64,000 nt of DNA from Cryoendolithus antarcticus (Eukaryota > Ascomycota > Dothideomycetes > Cladosporiales > Cladosporiaceae). The stretch covers positions 1-64,000 of the forward strand of contig NAJO01000067.1 of assembly GCA_002077065.1 (NCBI GenBank), given 5' to 3'. Positions 42,824 to 54,824 of the stretch are shown here, one piece after another; within the stretch, counting starts at the first letter, position 1, and each line of letters starts with the position of its first letter. A program made the position numbers and the translations under genes. Under the pieces are notes generated by a model, which was not told the DNA's origin, did not search any database, and saw only the letters and a list, made by a program, of their open reading frames with translations.

Positions 42824-43410
42824 TCATCGGTACGCCACCCTTTGGCCGCCCTCCTCCCGCTTCTCCATCTTCGCCTGCCGCTTGCTCTGCCCAGCCGCAC
42901 TCGCATCACCGGGCGCAGCGTCCTGACTAGCACCTCCCAGTCCCTGCAGGCCAGATCGTGCACCGCTGAAAGTAGTCCACGCGAGCCAAGCCGAGTACGC
43001 TGGAATGACCACCCAAGCCCACCAGGCGCGATTGCCAAGCACAGTGGCAAGTCCGATACAGCCCCAGCTCCAGTACGTGATGTCCCACATCCACTCAGTC
43101 AGACCCTTGGCTTCGAGATCCTCGCCTGCGCGACGGACGGTGCCATCTGGGTTGAAGGTGGGTCGGGCTGAGCGTTCGAACCAGAGCTCGATTGCTAAAG
43201 AAGGTAGGGCAAAGATGAGCCAGAGATAGAGATTGCGCGAGGACAGGAGAACGTTGACAAGGAGGAATACGCCATTGACTGCCAAAGAGATCAAGTGCAG
43301 GCGATTGAGAGATGCGGCATTGCGGGCAGCCTGGACCTTGGTGGCTTTCTGACGATGATATGAGATTGCGTACTTACTGGGTACATGCGGCGTCCACTTA
43401 CTTGTGCCAT
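42824..43410 (-). CDS. SND2: SND2 / TMEM208-like ER targeting protein (DUF788)
   Basis: A tiny first exon, 43402-43410, encodes only Met-Ala-Gln; a 53-bp intron (GTAAGT..GTCAG) leads to the second exon, 42824-43348. Total 177 aa. The start KATKVQAARNAASLNRLHL, two pairs of hydrophobic helices (HLISLAVNGVFLLVNVLL; WWAWVVIPAYSAWLAW) and a basic, Lys/Arg-rich tail match the TMEM208 family. In yeast, Snd2 (Env10) is the membrane part of the SRP-independent route that delivers proteins to the ER. The short first exon was identified from the ATGGCACAA-GTAAGT context and homology of the joined start. It is divergent with CDC27. Confidence 0.9.
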
Positions 43411-43911
43411 GGCGAAGGTTGTCTCTCTTGTCTGTCGCTCTCCGAGTCACACGCTGTAAGTACAAAGGTGTGTAAATGGCAATTGTACGAAGACGACAGG
43501 AGGGTGATGTCGAGTTTCGATGCCAAATGCGGAAGTGGGGCCTGAGGCTCTGCGGGTGAGGTTGGCGGCTAGAAGCGAGCCAAACATCAACATCGAGTCG
43601 ACAACCACCTAACAGCAGTACCCGAGTGCAATTCAAGCCATTCGCAGGCACGCCTGTTCGCGATGGGGAATGCAGATCGTGTCCAGTGTACGATACCTAT
43701 GACTAACGGTCGCACATGAACCCTGCTATGGTCACGAACGCATTCAACGACGCCGACTTCCCCCAAATGTGCCTACACGAAGACGCACGTGCTGTTCGCG
43801 ACCATCACTTGGACTGATCTGCGCTTGGCTGCGCAGGAGAGTGACTCGCCAATCATCCTCAACTGTGGTCGAGGTACTGGACTTCCCACATCACCAAAAC
43901 GCATCGCCAAC
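43411..43911. promoter_or_regulatory. Divergent promoter region, SND2 / CDC27
   Basis: The 501 bp between the two start codons contain the CDC27-frame extension without ATG. No specific motif noted. Confidence 0.45.
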
Positions 43912-46391
43912 ATGTCGCCCACAGGCATTGCAGCATCACAGCTGCGGCAACTCATATTCTACCACCTCGACAATGACATGCTGGACAATGCCAACTTCCT
44001 TGCTGGCCGATTACATGCACTGGAGCCGCGCAATCCCGACAGCTCTCATTTACTTGCGCTGTCATATCTGAGGAAGTACCGCAACATGGCAGCCTACGAT
44101 GCGGCACAGAAGTACGGCTCGAACGGCAGACACTTAGGTTGTGCATTTGTCTTCGCACAGGCATGCCTGGCGCTGGAGAGGAACCTGGAGGGTACAGCAG
44201 CGTTGGAGAAGGCGCGAAGTCACTGGCAAGGGAAGAGCAGTTGGGGCAAGACCTCGGAGACATCGAGGCGGCATCTGCCTGATGCACCCGCGGTACAGAC
44301 ACTTCTGGCGAAGCTGTGGCAAGCTCACGGCGATCTTCGCAAGGCGGCAGACTGTTACGTCGAAGCACACAAGGCGAACGCTTTCATTTGGAGCGCGTTC
44401 GAGGGACTGTGTGATGTTGGAGCAGATCTCGATGTGGAGAAGATGTTCAGGCCCACGGTAGGAATGGGACACTCCGGAAAGGCGGTGGCACCCTCAGAAG
44501 TCTACCAGGATCAACCACGAGTGGTGTCCAGACCGCTGGCATCACAGCCGAGCTTCATCAATGCCAACATCTTGACGCCATCGAGTGATCCTTTCAACAA
44601 CAATCGACCGATGCATGCGGAGAGTGGCTTCGTCTTACCGAAGGTACCAAGTAAGCAGAGGATAGCGTCCGAGTGGGACACACCCACAGTCAACAGCAGT
44701 GGAGACTTGGAACATGAAGACGCCGCGATGAGCGATCCGCTGGGTCAAGATCTCGAACGGCAGGAGCGACTTGCTGTTGGACCTCGGCACGCGCGAGTCG
44801 CGTCGTCAATGGCCGCACCCGATCGAGTGCGGCACAGAGCGCGCGGTGTCGCAACTGTGGACTCTCACAGCACCGCAGGACCGCCCAATCCGTCAGGTAG
44901 AACGACAGCAGCGGGCACACACAAGCGCACATTTTCTGGTGCGCCAACACAATCCAGTATGGCTTCTGAAGACTCCTCTGGCCCACCAAGGAGAAGCAAC
45001 CGATTGTTTGGCCAAGGGCCAGCAATCAAGAGCGGTCGGCCTGCCGTGGAGCTGGTGTCATCAGTACTGATGAGAACAGACCGTGACGTGCGCCCCGCTC
45101 GCGCAGCTACAGGGACTAAGGGCAGATCTACCGTCGGTAGAGTCGTCAGCGGGAACCGCACGATCAAGCCTCCAGACCCATCGGAGAAGGACAAAGACAA
45201 CACCAGAAGGGCGCCCAGTCGGAACCGTGAGAAGTCTGTCGGTCCAGCATCAAGCCACGTTGTTGCCTCTACGGTGCAGGTCAGACAGGTGAATGTGCCG
45301 AGCATGGATCAGCAAGCCGAGCAGGAGGCTCTCGGGGGTCTCCTGAAGAGTTTGAAGCAGCTTGCGATCGGACGATACGCCGCTTCGAACTACGACTTGC
45401 CCCATGCCATTTCCTCATTCGATTCATTACCCGCATCGCAGCGAGAAACGCCATGGGTGCTGGCCCAGCTAGGCAGAGCGCATTACGAAGCTGCAGACTA
45501 TCGAGAGGCAAAAGTCTGCTTCACGAAGCTGATGAAGCTCCAGCCGTCGCGCATAGAAGACATGGAAGTATTTTCGACCGTCCTCTGGCACCTCAAGAAA
45601 AACAGCACGCTAGCCTGGCTTTGTCACACACTCCGAGACCAGCACTACAATGCTCCTGAAACTTGGTGTGCAGTCGGCAATTCCTTCTCGCTAGCCAGAG
45701 AGCACGATCATGCCATCTCAGCCTTCAAGCGTGCCACGCAGATATCGCCGAACTTCGCATACGCCTGGACACTCATGGGCCACGAATACATCGCCAACGA
45801 AGAATTCGACGCAGGGCTCTCAGCTTTCCGTAAGAGCGTCGCGGCTGATAAGCGTGCCTACGGAGGCTGGTACGGCCTTGGGCGATCCTTTGAACGCATG
45901 GGCAAGCTTGAGGAAGCCGAGCGGCACTACCGAATCGCAGCGTCTATCAATCCCTCGAACTCGACATTGCTCGTGTGCATCGGTGTAATCTATGAGAAGC
46001 TGCATAAGAAGGAGAATGCGCTGGACTGCTATACGCGCGCTCTTGTGCTTACGCCTGCATCGGCACTGGCGAGGTTCAAGAAAGCGAGGGTGCTGATGCA
46101 TATGCGGGACTTTCCGTCCGCATTAGACGAGCTGGAAATTCTGAAAGGTGTGGCGCCAGATGAGGCGAATGTGTGGTTCCTGCTTGGCAAATGTCTCAAG
46201 GGACTTGGGGCGAGAGGGGAGGCATTGAAGGCTTTTACTACAGCTCTGAATTTGGATGTGAAGGTGAGTATCTGGTCTTCATTGGAGTTGGGCGTCGCTA
46301 GACTGACACATCTGGACAGGCCTCACAGTTCATCAAAGAAGCCATGGAGTCTCTCGAAGACGACGAGGACATGGAAAGCGAAGAGGACTGA
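43912..46391 (+). CDS. CDC27: Anaphase-promoting complex subunit CDC27 (APC3)
   Basis: Exons 43912-46263 and 46320-46391 with a 56-bp intron (GTGAGT..GACAG), 807 aa. The start at 43912 (MSPTGIAASQLRQLIFYHLD) matches the family's N-terminal TPR dimerisation region; an open GTG extension to 43789 is unlikely. The N-terminal TPRs (HYHL..LAGRLHALEPRNP) are followed by a long disordered Ser/Pro-rich middle (about 230-480) and then seven or more C-terminal TPRs, for example AWTLMGHEYIANEEFDAGLS and CIGVIYEKLHKKENALDCYT. The acidic tail after the intron (ESLEDDEDMESEED) is typical. CDC27 is a scaffold of the APC/C ubiquitin ligase that binds the IR tails of coactivators Cdc20 and Cdh1. Confidence 0.95.
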
Positions 46392-47494
46392 GTGGCTTTG
46401 TGATTCTGCATTGCGAGGGTGGGGTATGACATGACAGGATTCTGGCATCGGCGGCGGTCTGGATTTGCATTGCGTGGACGCGCGGTTTATGGTTCGAGCA
46501 TTGGCAGACGGTGGAGAGCGGCATGTGCATGGCTTTGTATGACTGGCATGCTCACGACAGTTCTGGTCCAGGTCCGTGAGATGGCTACTGCGTAGAATGT
46601 GCATCGCTTTCAATCCCAAGTAATCCACCGACCGGGTCGACCGCCGTTACACTTGGGATTCTTGGATCTGCAGATGCGATATTGTAAGGTGGAACGTTAC
46701 TACCGTCCCGTCGTCTGAGCTGTACAAAGGTCCAGATGGATCCGTTGGCATCCTCACCTGCGTTTAGCTGGCCACTTTGACTTAAACATAGTGTCTAGCC
46801 GCCAAACGACAATTACTCGCCACGATATGATGTATGCAAGCTGAGGCAGACGTAGGATGAAAGGTAGTAATACCGGCATCATACCTTAGCATATGTGCAG
46901 TAGGTTTCATGTGTAAGCGACGCAAGCGTGCAGGCGTGCCGTGCCTGCAATGGAGCGGAGCACCCCAGAAGCTTAACACGAGCTCGAAGGCTCATCTCCG
47001 CCTCGACTTGTAATACCCTTGGCCTGATCTTCGGGCGTCTAGGCGTCCTCTCAGACGTCAAAGTTGAGCACCCACGAAGTTCACGTGACTCTATTGGACT
47101 AGATGGTACTGCTGGAGCGTTGTCGCCTCACTTCCACGTCGTACGCATGGTCTAGAGCCGGTCAGTTTTCCGTTCAGGCTCAGACAAAGGCCAGCCGATC
47201 AAGTGGGCGCTCTACCCAAGCCTTACGCTAGTTGCGTATGTGCTTCCGGTTCATGACGGGATAGCGACGCGGTCTCGGTCTTGACTCCGGCCTCTGAGCA
47301 GTCAGTGATGGTATTCCAGAAACTCAAAACGATGTTGAGCGGGTTTGTCTCCCTTTCTGTGTGTACAAAGCCATTCCCCCATTCGAAATTCAGCACGAAT
47401 TCGACATCTTCTACAGCGCACCCAGTGCTTTGCTCTGCCAACAGACGGAACACATCCCCGACAGTCTAAATTATTTCAGCTACTGAGCCACACG
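46392..47494. other. Intergenic, 1.1 kb, no gene seen
   Basis: 3' flank of CDC27 and promoter of the Zn2Cys6 regulator. No convincing ORF or RNA gene. Confidence 0.5.
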
Positions 47495-48462
47495 ATGCTC
47501 GAGCAATATACTCAGCGAGTCAGCAAAGCCTGCGACAGATGCCGAATGAAGAAATGCAAATGCGACGGCAATATTCCCTGCTCCAGATGCAGATTTGAGA
47601 ACAAAATATGTGCTTTTGAGTGGGTACTGCTGCCTTCCGTCGCTTCAATGTCCATATGTGCTAATGACAAAACAGTCGGCGGATGATTGCTCGGAAAACT
47701 GCACGTCCAGAACGGTACTACGAGCTACTCGAGGAGCAACAAAGCCAACTTGTTGCTGCCGTACAGGAAATGCACTGGTTGCTCCAAGTCGCTGGAGCGT
47801 GGCCAGGCTCAAAGTTGGCAGAAACCAATGGTCGTCCTTTCGTCCACGATATAGTGGCAGCCCTGGGCCTTCCAGTAGCTCGAGACAATACGACCGGTGA
47901 ACTCGAGGTGCTCGAGGAGAATTGCTCAGCTGAGTCCGCTGCATCGGATCAGAGCAGACCCGCTTCCGTCCGGTCTCGACGTAGCCCAGGATTGCTGCCA
48001 CACGCTGTGGAGACGGTCCAGTGGCGTGCACCAGATAGAGTCTCGGTGCCTCCTGGGTTCTTCACGCCTCCCTCGCTCCCTACAGAGGAAGCTACCGTGG
48101 AGACGTTCTGCTCAATAGATGAAGATGCGGATCCAACCGCTAGCAGCTGGCAATTCGATACCTTGGCCGATGATGCAGCCATGATTGCCCGCGCACAGTG
48201 TGACGACAGATTGCCATCCGCCACTGTAGCAATGCAGTCTAATGACAGTGCCGTTCAGGGCTACATGGGCTGGACGGATAGTAGTTATTCCATGCCACTG
48301 TTTCCCACGCCCTTGCTTCTGGACGATTCGACTCTGTCATTTACCTGCGATCCGCTTTTGTACAACCCGACATGGGCGACTCCAGCTCCAGCTCTGACGC
48401 GCGATCTCGATGACCCGCCATGGACACTACAGGCCGGATTCAGCCATATACCAATGCCGTGA
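47495..48462 (+). CDS. Zn2Cys6 transcription factor
   Basis: Exons 47495-47619 and 47676-48462, intron 56 bp (GTGGGT..AACAG, branch CTAATGA), 303 aa. The DNA-binding domain is at the N-terminus: Cys13, 16, 23, 29, 32 and 39 in the CX2CX6CX5CX2CX6C spacing, with CDRCRMKKCKCDGNIPCSRC. A short coiled coil (RYYELLEEQQSQLVAAVQEM) follows. The remaining 200 residues are acidic and Ser/Pro-rich without the fungal-specific middle homology domain, so this is a short regulator. It lies next to the amidohydrolase, transporter and deaminase genes and may control them, which is inference. Confidence 0.88.
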
Positions 48463-48570
48463 GCGTAGGACACGCAGATCGAATACCATAATGCTGAAAA
48501 CTCCACGAAAAGCATCTACGCAGGCAGACTGTTCCCACGCGCCGGTAGGGTAGCTACGCTCGCAACCCAA

Positions 48571-49920
48571 TCAGCACTGTCTCCGTCCAAGGTGCGTCAA
48601 CGCCGCAGCGCACAAGGCCTTGACTCCCGTCTCCATGGTCGGCTGAATGACAGGTGCAAACAGTGCACCGTGGTTGACGGGAATATCCTCAGCGATTCTC
48701 CTATTTGCAACTGCCTTGTCCCACTTCTCATGCTCAATACCGCCAATGAACCACATACAATATGGGCGACCAACACTGGTCGCTAGATCCGACACATCTT
48801 CGGAAGCGTTGGAAATGACTGTGTTGGGATCGAATGAGTCGCCGAAGACCGCTGCGAAGGAGTTTCTTAACTTCGTGGTGACCGTATCGTCGTTGACTGT
48901 CAAGGGGAATTTGCGGATCTGTTCAAATGTAGGCGGCTTCTCACAGCCACTAGCCTCGCACTCCTACCTCGGTCAGTAGCTCCCCTGTGCGAAATGACCA
49001 CACAAGGGTACGTACCTTCTCTACGATTCTCTTCATAGCCTTCAAGATCCTCTCCTGGTGTCCGCATGTTGACTCCTGATATCGATCTTGAGTACAGCTC
49101 TATCGGCGATCACATTCTCCGCGTGTCCCACCTGAAGACTCCCTACAGTGAGTACTGCTGCTTCCGTTGGGTCGACTTCTCTCGCCACGATTCCTTGCAG
49201 TCGTAACACGACATTCGCCGCCAGTACGACAGGATCGATGCAGAGATGCGGCATGCTGCCATGCCCGCCGCGCCCGAACAAGGTGATCTTGAAGCTGTCT
49301 GCCGCTGCAACCATGGTACCTTTCCTCACTGCTACATTGCCGGCTCTGAAAGGCATAACGTGTTGCGCGAGCACGACATCGGGCACGGGAACCGTCTTGT
49401 ACAGTCCATCATTCACCATCGCGTTTGCGCCGGATCCACGCTCCTCGTTCGGTTGGAACAAGACGATCAAGGTGCCCTGCCACGTCTTCTTTACTTCCTC
49501 CCCCGCTAGCCAAGCAGATGCCGCGAGAAGGCATGTAACATGCATATCATGACCACACGCATGCATCACGGCGGTCGTAGATCCGTCTTCCGGGTCCGTG
49601 AATGTAGCCTTGCTGGCGTACTTGAGACCTGTACTTTCTTCAATTGGTAGGGCGTCCATGTCCGCACGTAGAAGAATCGTGGGTCCATCGCCATTGCTAA
49701 GTACGGCCGCGACGCCATGTCCACCGATGGACTTGTGGACCGTGTATGCGCTGATGGCGGCTTGGCTAGCGATTGTAGCGGCTGTCTCGGCCTCGTGAAG
49801 CGACAGTTCGGGGTGGCTGTGAATTTGCTTGTAGACGTCCTTATAGGGTTGGAAGTCGAAGGGGAATTGGTTGATCACTTTGGTCACGGCAGACCCTGAC
49901 GCTTCGTTCTGTAGATCCAT
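48571..49920 (-). pseudogene. M20D amidohydrolase (hippurate/amino-acid-conjugate hydrolase-like), one-base frameshift
   Basis: Exon 1 is 49016-49920; a 52-bp intron (48964-49015, GTACGT..GTAG) leads to exon 2, 48571-48963. Metal-site motifs are all present: ADMDALP, MHACGHDMHV, FQPNEERGSGA, AQHVMPFRAG, and PVNHGALFAPVIQP near the end. The frame fails near 49051-49060: after LKIDIRSQHADT the expected continuation, ERILKAMKRIVEK, is in another frame, as if one G of a run were missing. The total coding length is one base short of a multiple of three, in agreement. Apart from this it would be a 432-aa enzyme that hydrolyses N-acyl amino acids. It could be a recent pseudogene or a sequence error. 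Confidence 0.85.
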
Positions 49921-50520
49921 GGCTACAGCAGGTAGGACAACGAGGAATTGGGACGAGTGAGAGAAGTTTCGGTGAGATTGCTGGTAATGTCGCGCTGAAG
50001 GCTTCGGTTGAATTCAATCGCGCAACAAAGGTGGAGTGTATGAATGATCCGCAGCTTTACATACCGCTGGAGTCAACCGCAGTTTAGATAATGCTGGCAG
50101 TGCCTGGCAACTTTTCCTATTGACGTATGGAGGTTGGGGTGCGAGCGTAGAGTGCGTTCTACTTCCGCCGCAACGGCATACTCTACGGTAACCGTATTGC
50201 TAACGGAATATAGAAGAATGCCGACGGTTGTCCGCAATAAGTTCGGAGAGAGGAAGCGGCAGCGGAAGTGGGATGACTGTGACGGCAAGGGAACATGTGG
50301 GAGACAGCGTAGACGCAATGACTTACTGCCAAAAAGAGAATAACGGCAGACGGTACACGTGAAGCCGAGAGCTAGTGGTCGCTGATGAGATCCAGTCTTC
50401 GTGGTAGATTTGATAGACTCAGGATTGTGGGCTTCTACTTCTAAGAGGAAATGCTGATTACAAGCACCACGTCCCATTCGCTATCGTACTACATGGTTAT
50501 CCGACCACGACTTGTCGCCT
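49921..50520. other. Intergenic / divergent promoter
   Basis: Between the amidohydrolase start and the ThrE-like gene. No further feature seen. Confidence 0.5.
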
Positions 50521-51949
50521 ATGGAGATCATACAGGCGTTCAGTCTCGCGCGAGTCAATGCTGCAACGCAGATTGGACCAGTCGAGACCGACCGAATAGC
50601 GCGACAATCAAGCTCCTCACAGCCTCAGACAAGGCTCAGCGATTCCAGGGAAACATACCTCGTCGAAGCCTGTCGCGCATTCATACGGTACGGCGCTCCC
50701 ACCCACCGCCTCGAAGAATATGCACGCCAGACGTCTGGAGCCCTAGGGCTGCAGCTACAATCTTTCTACATGCCTGGCTGCATGATCATCTCGATCCGTC
50801 ATTCGCTTCAGGAGCCGCCTACAGTGCATATTGTTCGATGTGACGAGGGCTTGGTGTTGTCCAAACTTTACGATGCTCACGCGATTTACAGGAAGGTCAT
50901 ACACAAGCAACTGACCGTCGAAGAAGCGATCTTGCGACTGAACGGTATCGCGCATCAGAAGGACACTTTTACCCGATGGCTGCGAGTATCTCGCGTACGG
51001 ACTAGCGTCAATGAGCATCGGTCCCGTGTCCTATGGAGCCCGCCCCATTGACCTTCCAATCACGTTCCTGTTAGGGTCTTTACTGGGCTTCATGGAACTT
51101 GTTCTGGCGCCAGCGTCGGAGTTGTATGCCCACGTCTTGGAGATCTCGGCAGCTATCTTGATCTCGTTCCTCGCTCGAGCATTTGGTTCCATCCCCTCGA
51201 GCCCTGAGACCCAACCCTGTTTCTCGGCCATATGTCAGGCGTCACTGGTCATGATACTGCCAGGACTTACGATGACCAAGAGCGCCTTGGAATTGCAATC
51301 GCGGAACACCGTCTCGGGTTCCGTGCGTTTAATATACGGAGTCATCATCGTACTGTTTTTGGCCTTTGGTATTACCATAGGTGCCACAATATACGGTGCC
51401 ATAGACGGCGCGGCAACATCTGCCACCACTTGTACAACCACTTGGCCGTTTTGGTGGCAGGTCATCTTTGTCGCCCCCTTCACCTTCTTCTATATTATAA
51501 TCAACCAAGGCAATTGGTCGGAGATGCCTGCCATGATCCTCATCTCGCTCAGTGGCTGGTTCGTCAACTACTTCGCCGGCCAACGATTTGCATCCAATCC
51601 GCAAGTCACCCAGGCGCTCGGTGCACTTGCTATTGGTATACTCGCATATCTCTGCTCGAGGCTTGGTCACGGCCTTGCAATTGCATTGCTGCTACCTGCT
51701 GTATATCTTCAAGTTCCAGGGAATTTTGCAGCCACGGGAAGTCTGATCAGCGGTCTGGCCCGTGCTGATGAGCTGGTTCACCATGGAACGGGTGGCACAA
51801 CAGATGCCCAGGCTGACACGGCGATCCTGAACGCTGGCTATGCCATGATTGAGATCGCGATTGGGATTACAGTAGGCTTGTCTGTCAGTGCTCTAGTTGT
51901 GTATCCTATTAGGAAGACAAAAGGCAAAAGCGGCTTGTTCAGCTTCTGA
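50521..51949 (+). pseudogene. ThrE/PRM10-family membrane transporter (DUF1212), one-base frameshift
   Basis: The first part, from ATG 50521, carries the N-terminal ThrE domain: YLVEACRAFIRYGAPTHRLE, a QSFYMPGCMIIS strand and KQLTVEEAILRLNGI. After TRWLRV near 50986-50990 the frame must shift by one base to continue with YGLASMSIGPVSYGARPIDL and about ten membrane helices to the stop at 51949; one extra T near 50989 would explain it. ThrE proteins export small amino acids in bacteria; fungal PRM10-like relatives are little studied. The N-terminal cytosolic region is shorter than in most fungal members. Read as is, the product would stop at 51051 before the membrane part. Confidence 0.8.
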
Positions 51950-52863
51950 TCATATGGAACATTGTGCTCCGAGGCGACGCTGAGGTACGAAATATGCCCA
52001 CACGAACATCGGTAACCCGCATGCTGGCTACAGCCACTGCTCTCGTAGCAAGGGCAGAAAAGCATCGAATTCCACTAGCCCAGCAGTATCCAAGTACGCA
52101 CCTACCTCATAACACTCGAACAGAGTCATCGATGGTGCAGACACTGACGAGGGCCAGATTACAACGTCCTTGATTTGCTGGCACATTGATCTCGAGGCAT
52201 TAGGCGGCTTTCGGGACCATTTGGCGTTAGCAGCGAACGTCTCTGAGCGACAAGACTAGCACGTTTCTCATCGACTTGCGTTCGCGGTGTCCTGCGATCG
52301 CGGACTCGCTCCTAAGCAGCTGTAATCTGCCAGTTCAAGCGTCAAGTCTTCATACCGGTGCGCGATCCACTGTGCCAAGGATTTGTTAGCGATACGTAGC
52401 TGCAGGGCATTGTTGAGCATGTGTGCCTCCATTACATGTAGAAGTCACGATACTAGTATTTCGTGAACATTGACATCGCACCTTAGTGAACACAATCACA
52501 CTGATCTCCAGATGCAGTCTCGGAATCGCGGAATCGCACCGCACGACATGACTTTATCCCGACCGTTTTCCGAACCAGCATCCAAGTCCTCAGTCTTCAA
52601 CTGCGGCACCTGAATCGGTAACGAGTCGCGTTGCGGACTCACGGGTGGGCGCGAGAGGGTGGGCGTCGAAGATTTTCGTTCGCGAACAGACATAACATGT
52701 CATAGGAGGCCGAACTGATCGGCGACACACGCTATCTGTCTATGTAGAACCTCCAAACCACGCCCGCGTGCGAACTAGTTTCAGTGGCTCCGCAGAGGAT
52801 GCAGATGCGCTACCACTGCCTTCCACTCCGACTCAATACCTTGCAAGCATTTCAGTGCACGAA
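51950..52863. other. Intergenic, possible untranslated first exon of next gene
   Basis: No clear gene. The deaminase frame is open upstream to 52696 without an ATG, so an upstream coding exon spliced near TTTCAG (about 52778-52783) cannot be excluded. Confidence 0.4.
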
Positions 52864-54111
52864 ATGCGTGTTATCAACGCACGTCTAAGGGACCATATCG
52901 GTCTTTGTGACATTGTGGTCGCGAACGAGAAGATCTCATCCATCAAAGAGCACGACAGCGAGACAGTGCCTGTCGGCGATGAGATCTACGACGCCAAAGG
53001 CTACTTGACTGTTCCTCAGTTCTGCGAGAACCACATACACCTTGATTATGCCAACACGGCTGGAGTGCCGCGCGACAACCAATCTGGTACTCTGTTTGAA
53101 GCCATCGAGATCTGGCGTGATCGGAAAGAGGCTGGCCTGACTCGCCCCGAGGAGATCAAGCATAACGCACTTTTAGCTGTTCGATCATGTGTGGAGCACG
53201 GAGTGGGCTTCATCCGGTCTCACGCCGACGTCACGGATCCCGATCTCATTGCACTCAAGGTCCTCCTAGAGCTGAGGGACGAAGTGAAAGAATGGTGTGA
53301 GATTCAAGTCGTGGCGTTCCCTCAGAATGGTATCATCGCGTTTCCTCACGGCAAGGAGCTGATGGAGAAGGCGATGAGTATGGGTGCCGATGTCGTCGGA
53401 GGTATTCCGCACCTGGAGCCTACTTACGAAGACGGAGTGGAGTCCTTGAAATTCATCTTCGACCTGGCGCAAAAGCACAATGCCATGGTCGACGTCCATT
53501 GCGACGAGATTGATGACCCAGAGTCCCGCTTCGTGGATATCATGGCCGCCGAGACTACGAAGCGCGGTATGCAAGGCCGTGTGACTGTGAGCCACGCGGT
53601 GGCTATGGGCTACTACCCACCCGGCTATCTCGCTCGCTTGCTGCCGAAACTGGTAGAGTCAGAAGTTGGATTTGCTGTTGCGCCTCGAGAGAATCTGCAA
53701 CTACAAGGACGAGACTTCGGAGCACCTACACCGCGCGGGGTAGCGCCGATACGCATGCTGGCCGATCGTGGCATCTCCGTGGCTTTCTCCCAAGACTCCA
53801 TCTGCGATCCGTGGTATCCCATAGGGGACGGCAATCCAATGCTCAACATGGACAGCGGTCTACACGTTGGACACATGCTGACGGCTCAGTACATTGATAG
53901 ATGCCTGGACTTCATCTCCTACAATCCTGCTGCAAATATGGGCCTCCAGGACCGCTATGGGCTCGACGAAGGCAAATCGGCGAGCTTCCTGATATTGGGT
54001 GCGACGACCGATCGTGAGGCGTTGCGGATCCAACCCAGGGTGCTATTGAGCGTCCACAAAGGTAAGGAAGTGTTCCGTCAGGCCGCTCCCGTGATAGAGT
54101 GGAAGACGTGA
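52864..54111 (+). CDS. CodA-like amidohydrolase (cytosine-deaminase-type)
   Basis: From ATG 52864, 415 aa, close to the length of bacterial CodA. The amidohydrolase metal site is complete: His57 and His59 (ENHIHLD), His212 (VDVHCDEIDD), with Glu215, His244 (SHAVAMG) and Asp311 (SQDS). Other shared blocks are NQSGTLFEAIEIW and CDPWYPIGDGNPML. The residue after the metal Asp is Ser312, where E. coli CodA has Asp314, which touches the pyrimidine ring. The enzyme may therefore deaminate something other than cytosine. Fungi normally use a small unrelated cytosine deaminase (FCY1 type), so this CodA-type gene may have come from bacteria, but it contains no direct mark of transfer. Confidence 0.85.
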   Translation: MRVINARLRDHIGLCDIVVANEKISSIKEHDSETVPVGDEIYDAKGYLTVPQFCENHIHLDYANTAGVPRDNQSGTLFEAIEIWRDRKEAGLTRPEEIKHNALLAVRSCVEHGVGFIRSHADVTDPDLIALKVLLELRDEVKEWCEIQVVAFPQNGIIAFPHGKELMEKAMSMGADVVGGIPHLEPTYEDGVESLKFIFDLAQKHNAMVDVHCDEIDDPESRFVDIMAAETTKRGMQGRVTVSHAVAMGYYPPGYLARLLPKLVESEVGFAVAPRENLQLQGRDFGAPTPRGVAPIRMLADRGISVAFSQDSICDPWYPIGDGNPMLNMDSGLHVGHMLTAQYIDRCLDFISYNPAANMGLQDRYGLDEGKSASFLILGATTDREALRIQPRVLLSVHKGKEVFRQAAPVIEWKT

Positions 54112-54824
54112 TGATCGACATGATTGAAGATGTAGGGCAAGATGTGAACTCTACGGGACGCGTCGCACGGGTTCAACGAACATGAGAAGGATGGGTCTCA
54201 ATCCTGACTGAGAATACACGTACTCACCAAAACGTCGATCGCGTGGGGGGCGATGGGAGTGCCAGCGACACGATTTGTAGTGTGCTCGATTCCATCATAG
54301 GTAGTGATTCCTTGCTCAGGGTTCAGGTGACCGATTTTCTGCTCAAGTCCGAGTTTCACTGGACTCAGCCCGCCGTGAGTGTTGTCTCCAGCGAAGCGAC
54401 TTGACGTTCCACCCTCGTCCGTGCTGTCGGTACGATTGCGGCTTCAATCGTTAGTGGTCTGTGCATCTCCACGCAGCCCAGACTGCGGGGAAAGTGCGAC
54501 CCGAACAACCCTTGAACGCTCCAGGCCAGCCACGAGGTGAGAAGTGAGGTGAGCCTCGACACACCCAGCTACGCCTGGACCAGCCACTCGGTCCGCCGGG
54601 AGTAGCTATGTATGCGCAGTAGATCTGCTGCATCTGTCGCTTCTTCTACCTTGTGCTGGGAAACATTCGTGAGTACTGCATTTCTCCCATCTCATCTGTG
54701 AACAGCACGACACTCGACCGAGGTCCATCGAGAGCTTCACGTCATTGTGAAGATCGCCCAGCAGCACGCGACGAACTTCTGACGTTTCACACGTGCAACG
54801 CCACCACTGCACCCACCCGCAGCC
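54112..54824. other. Intergenic, no gene seen
   Basis: Promoter and leader region of the CoA-ligase-like gene. No convincing ORF. Confidence 0.5.
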
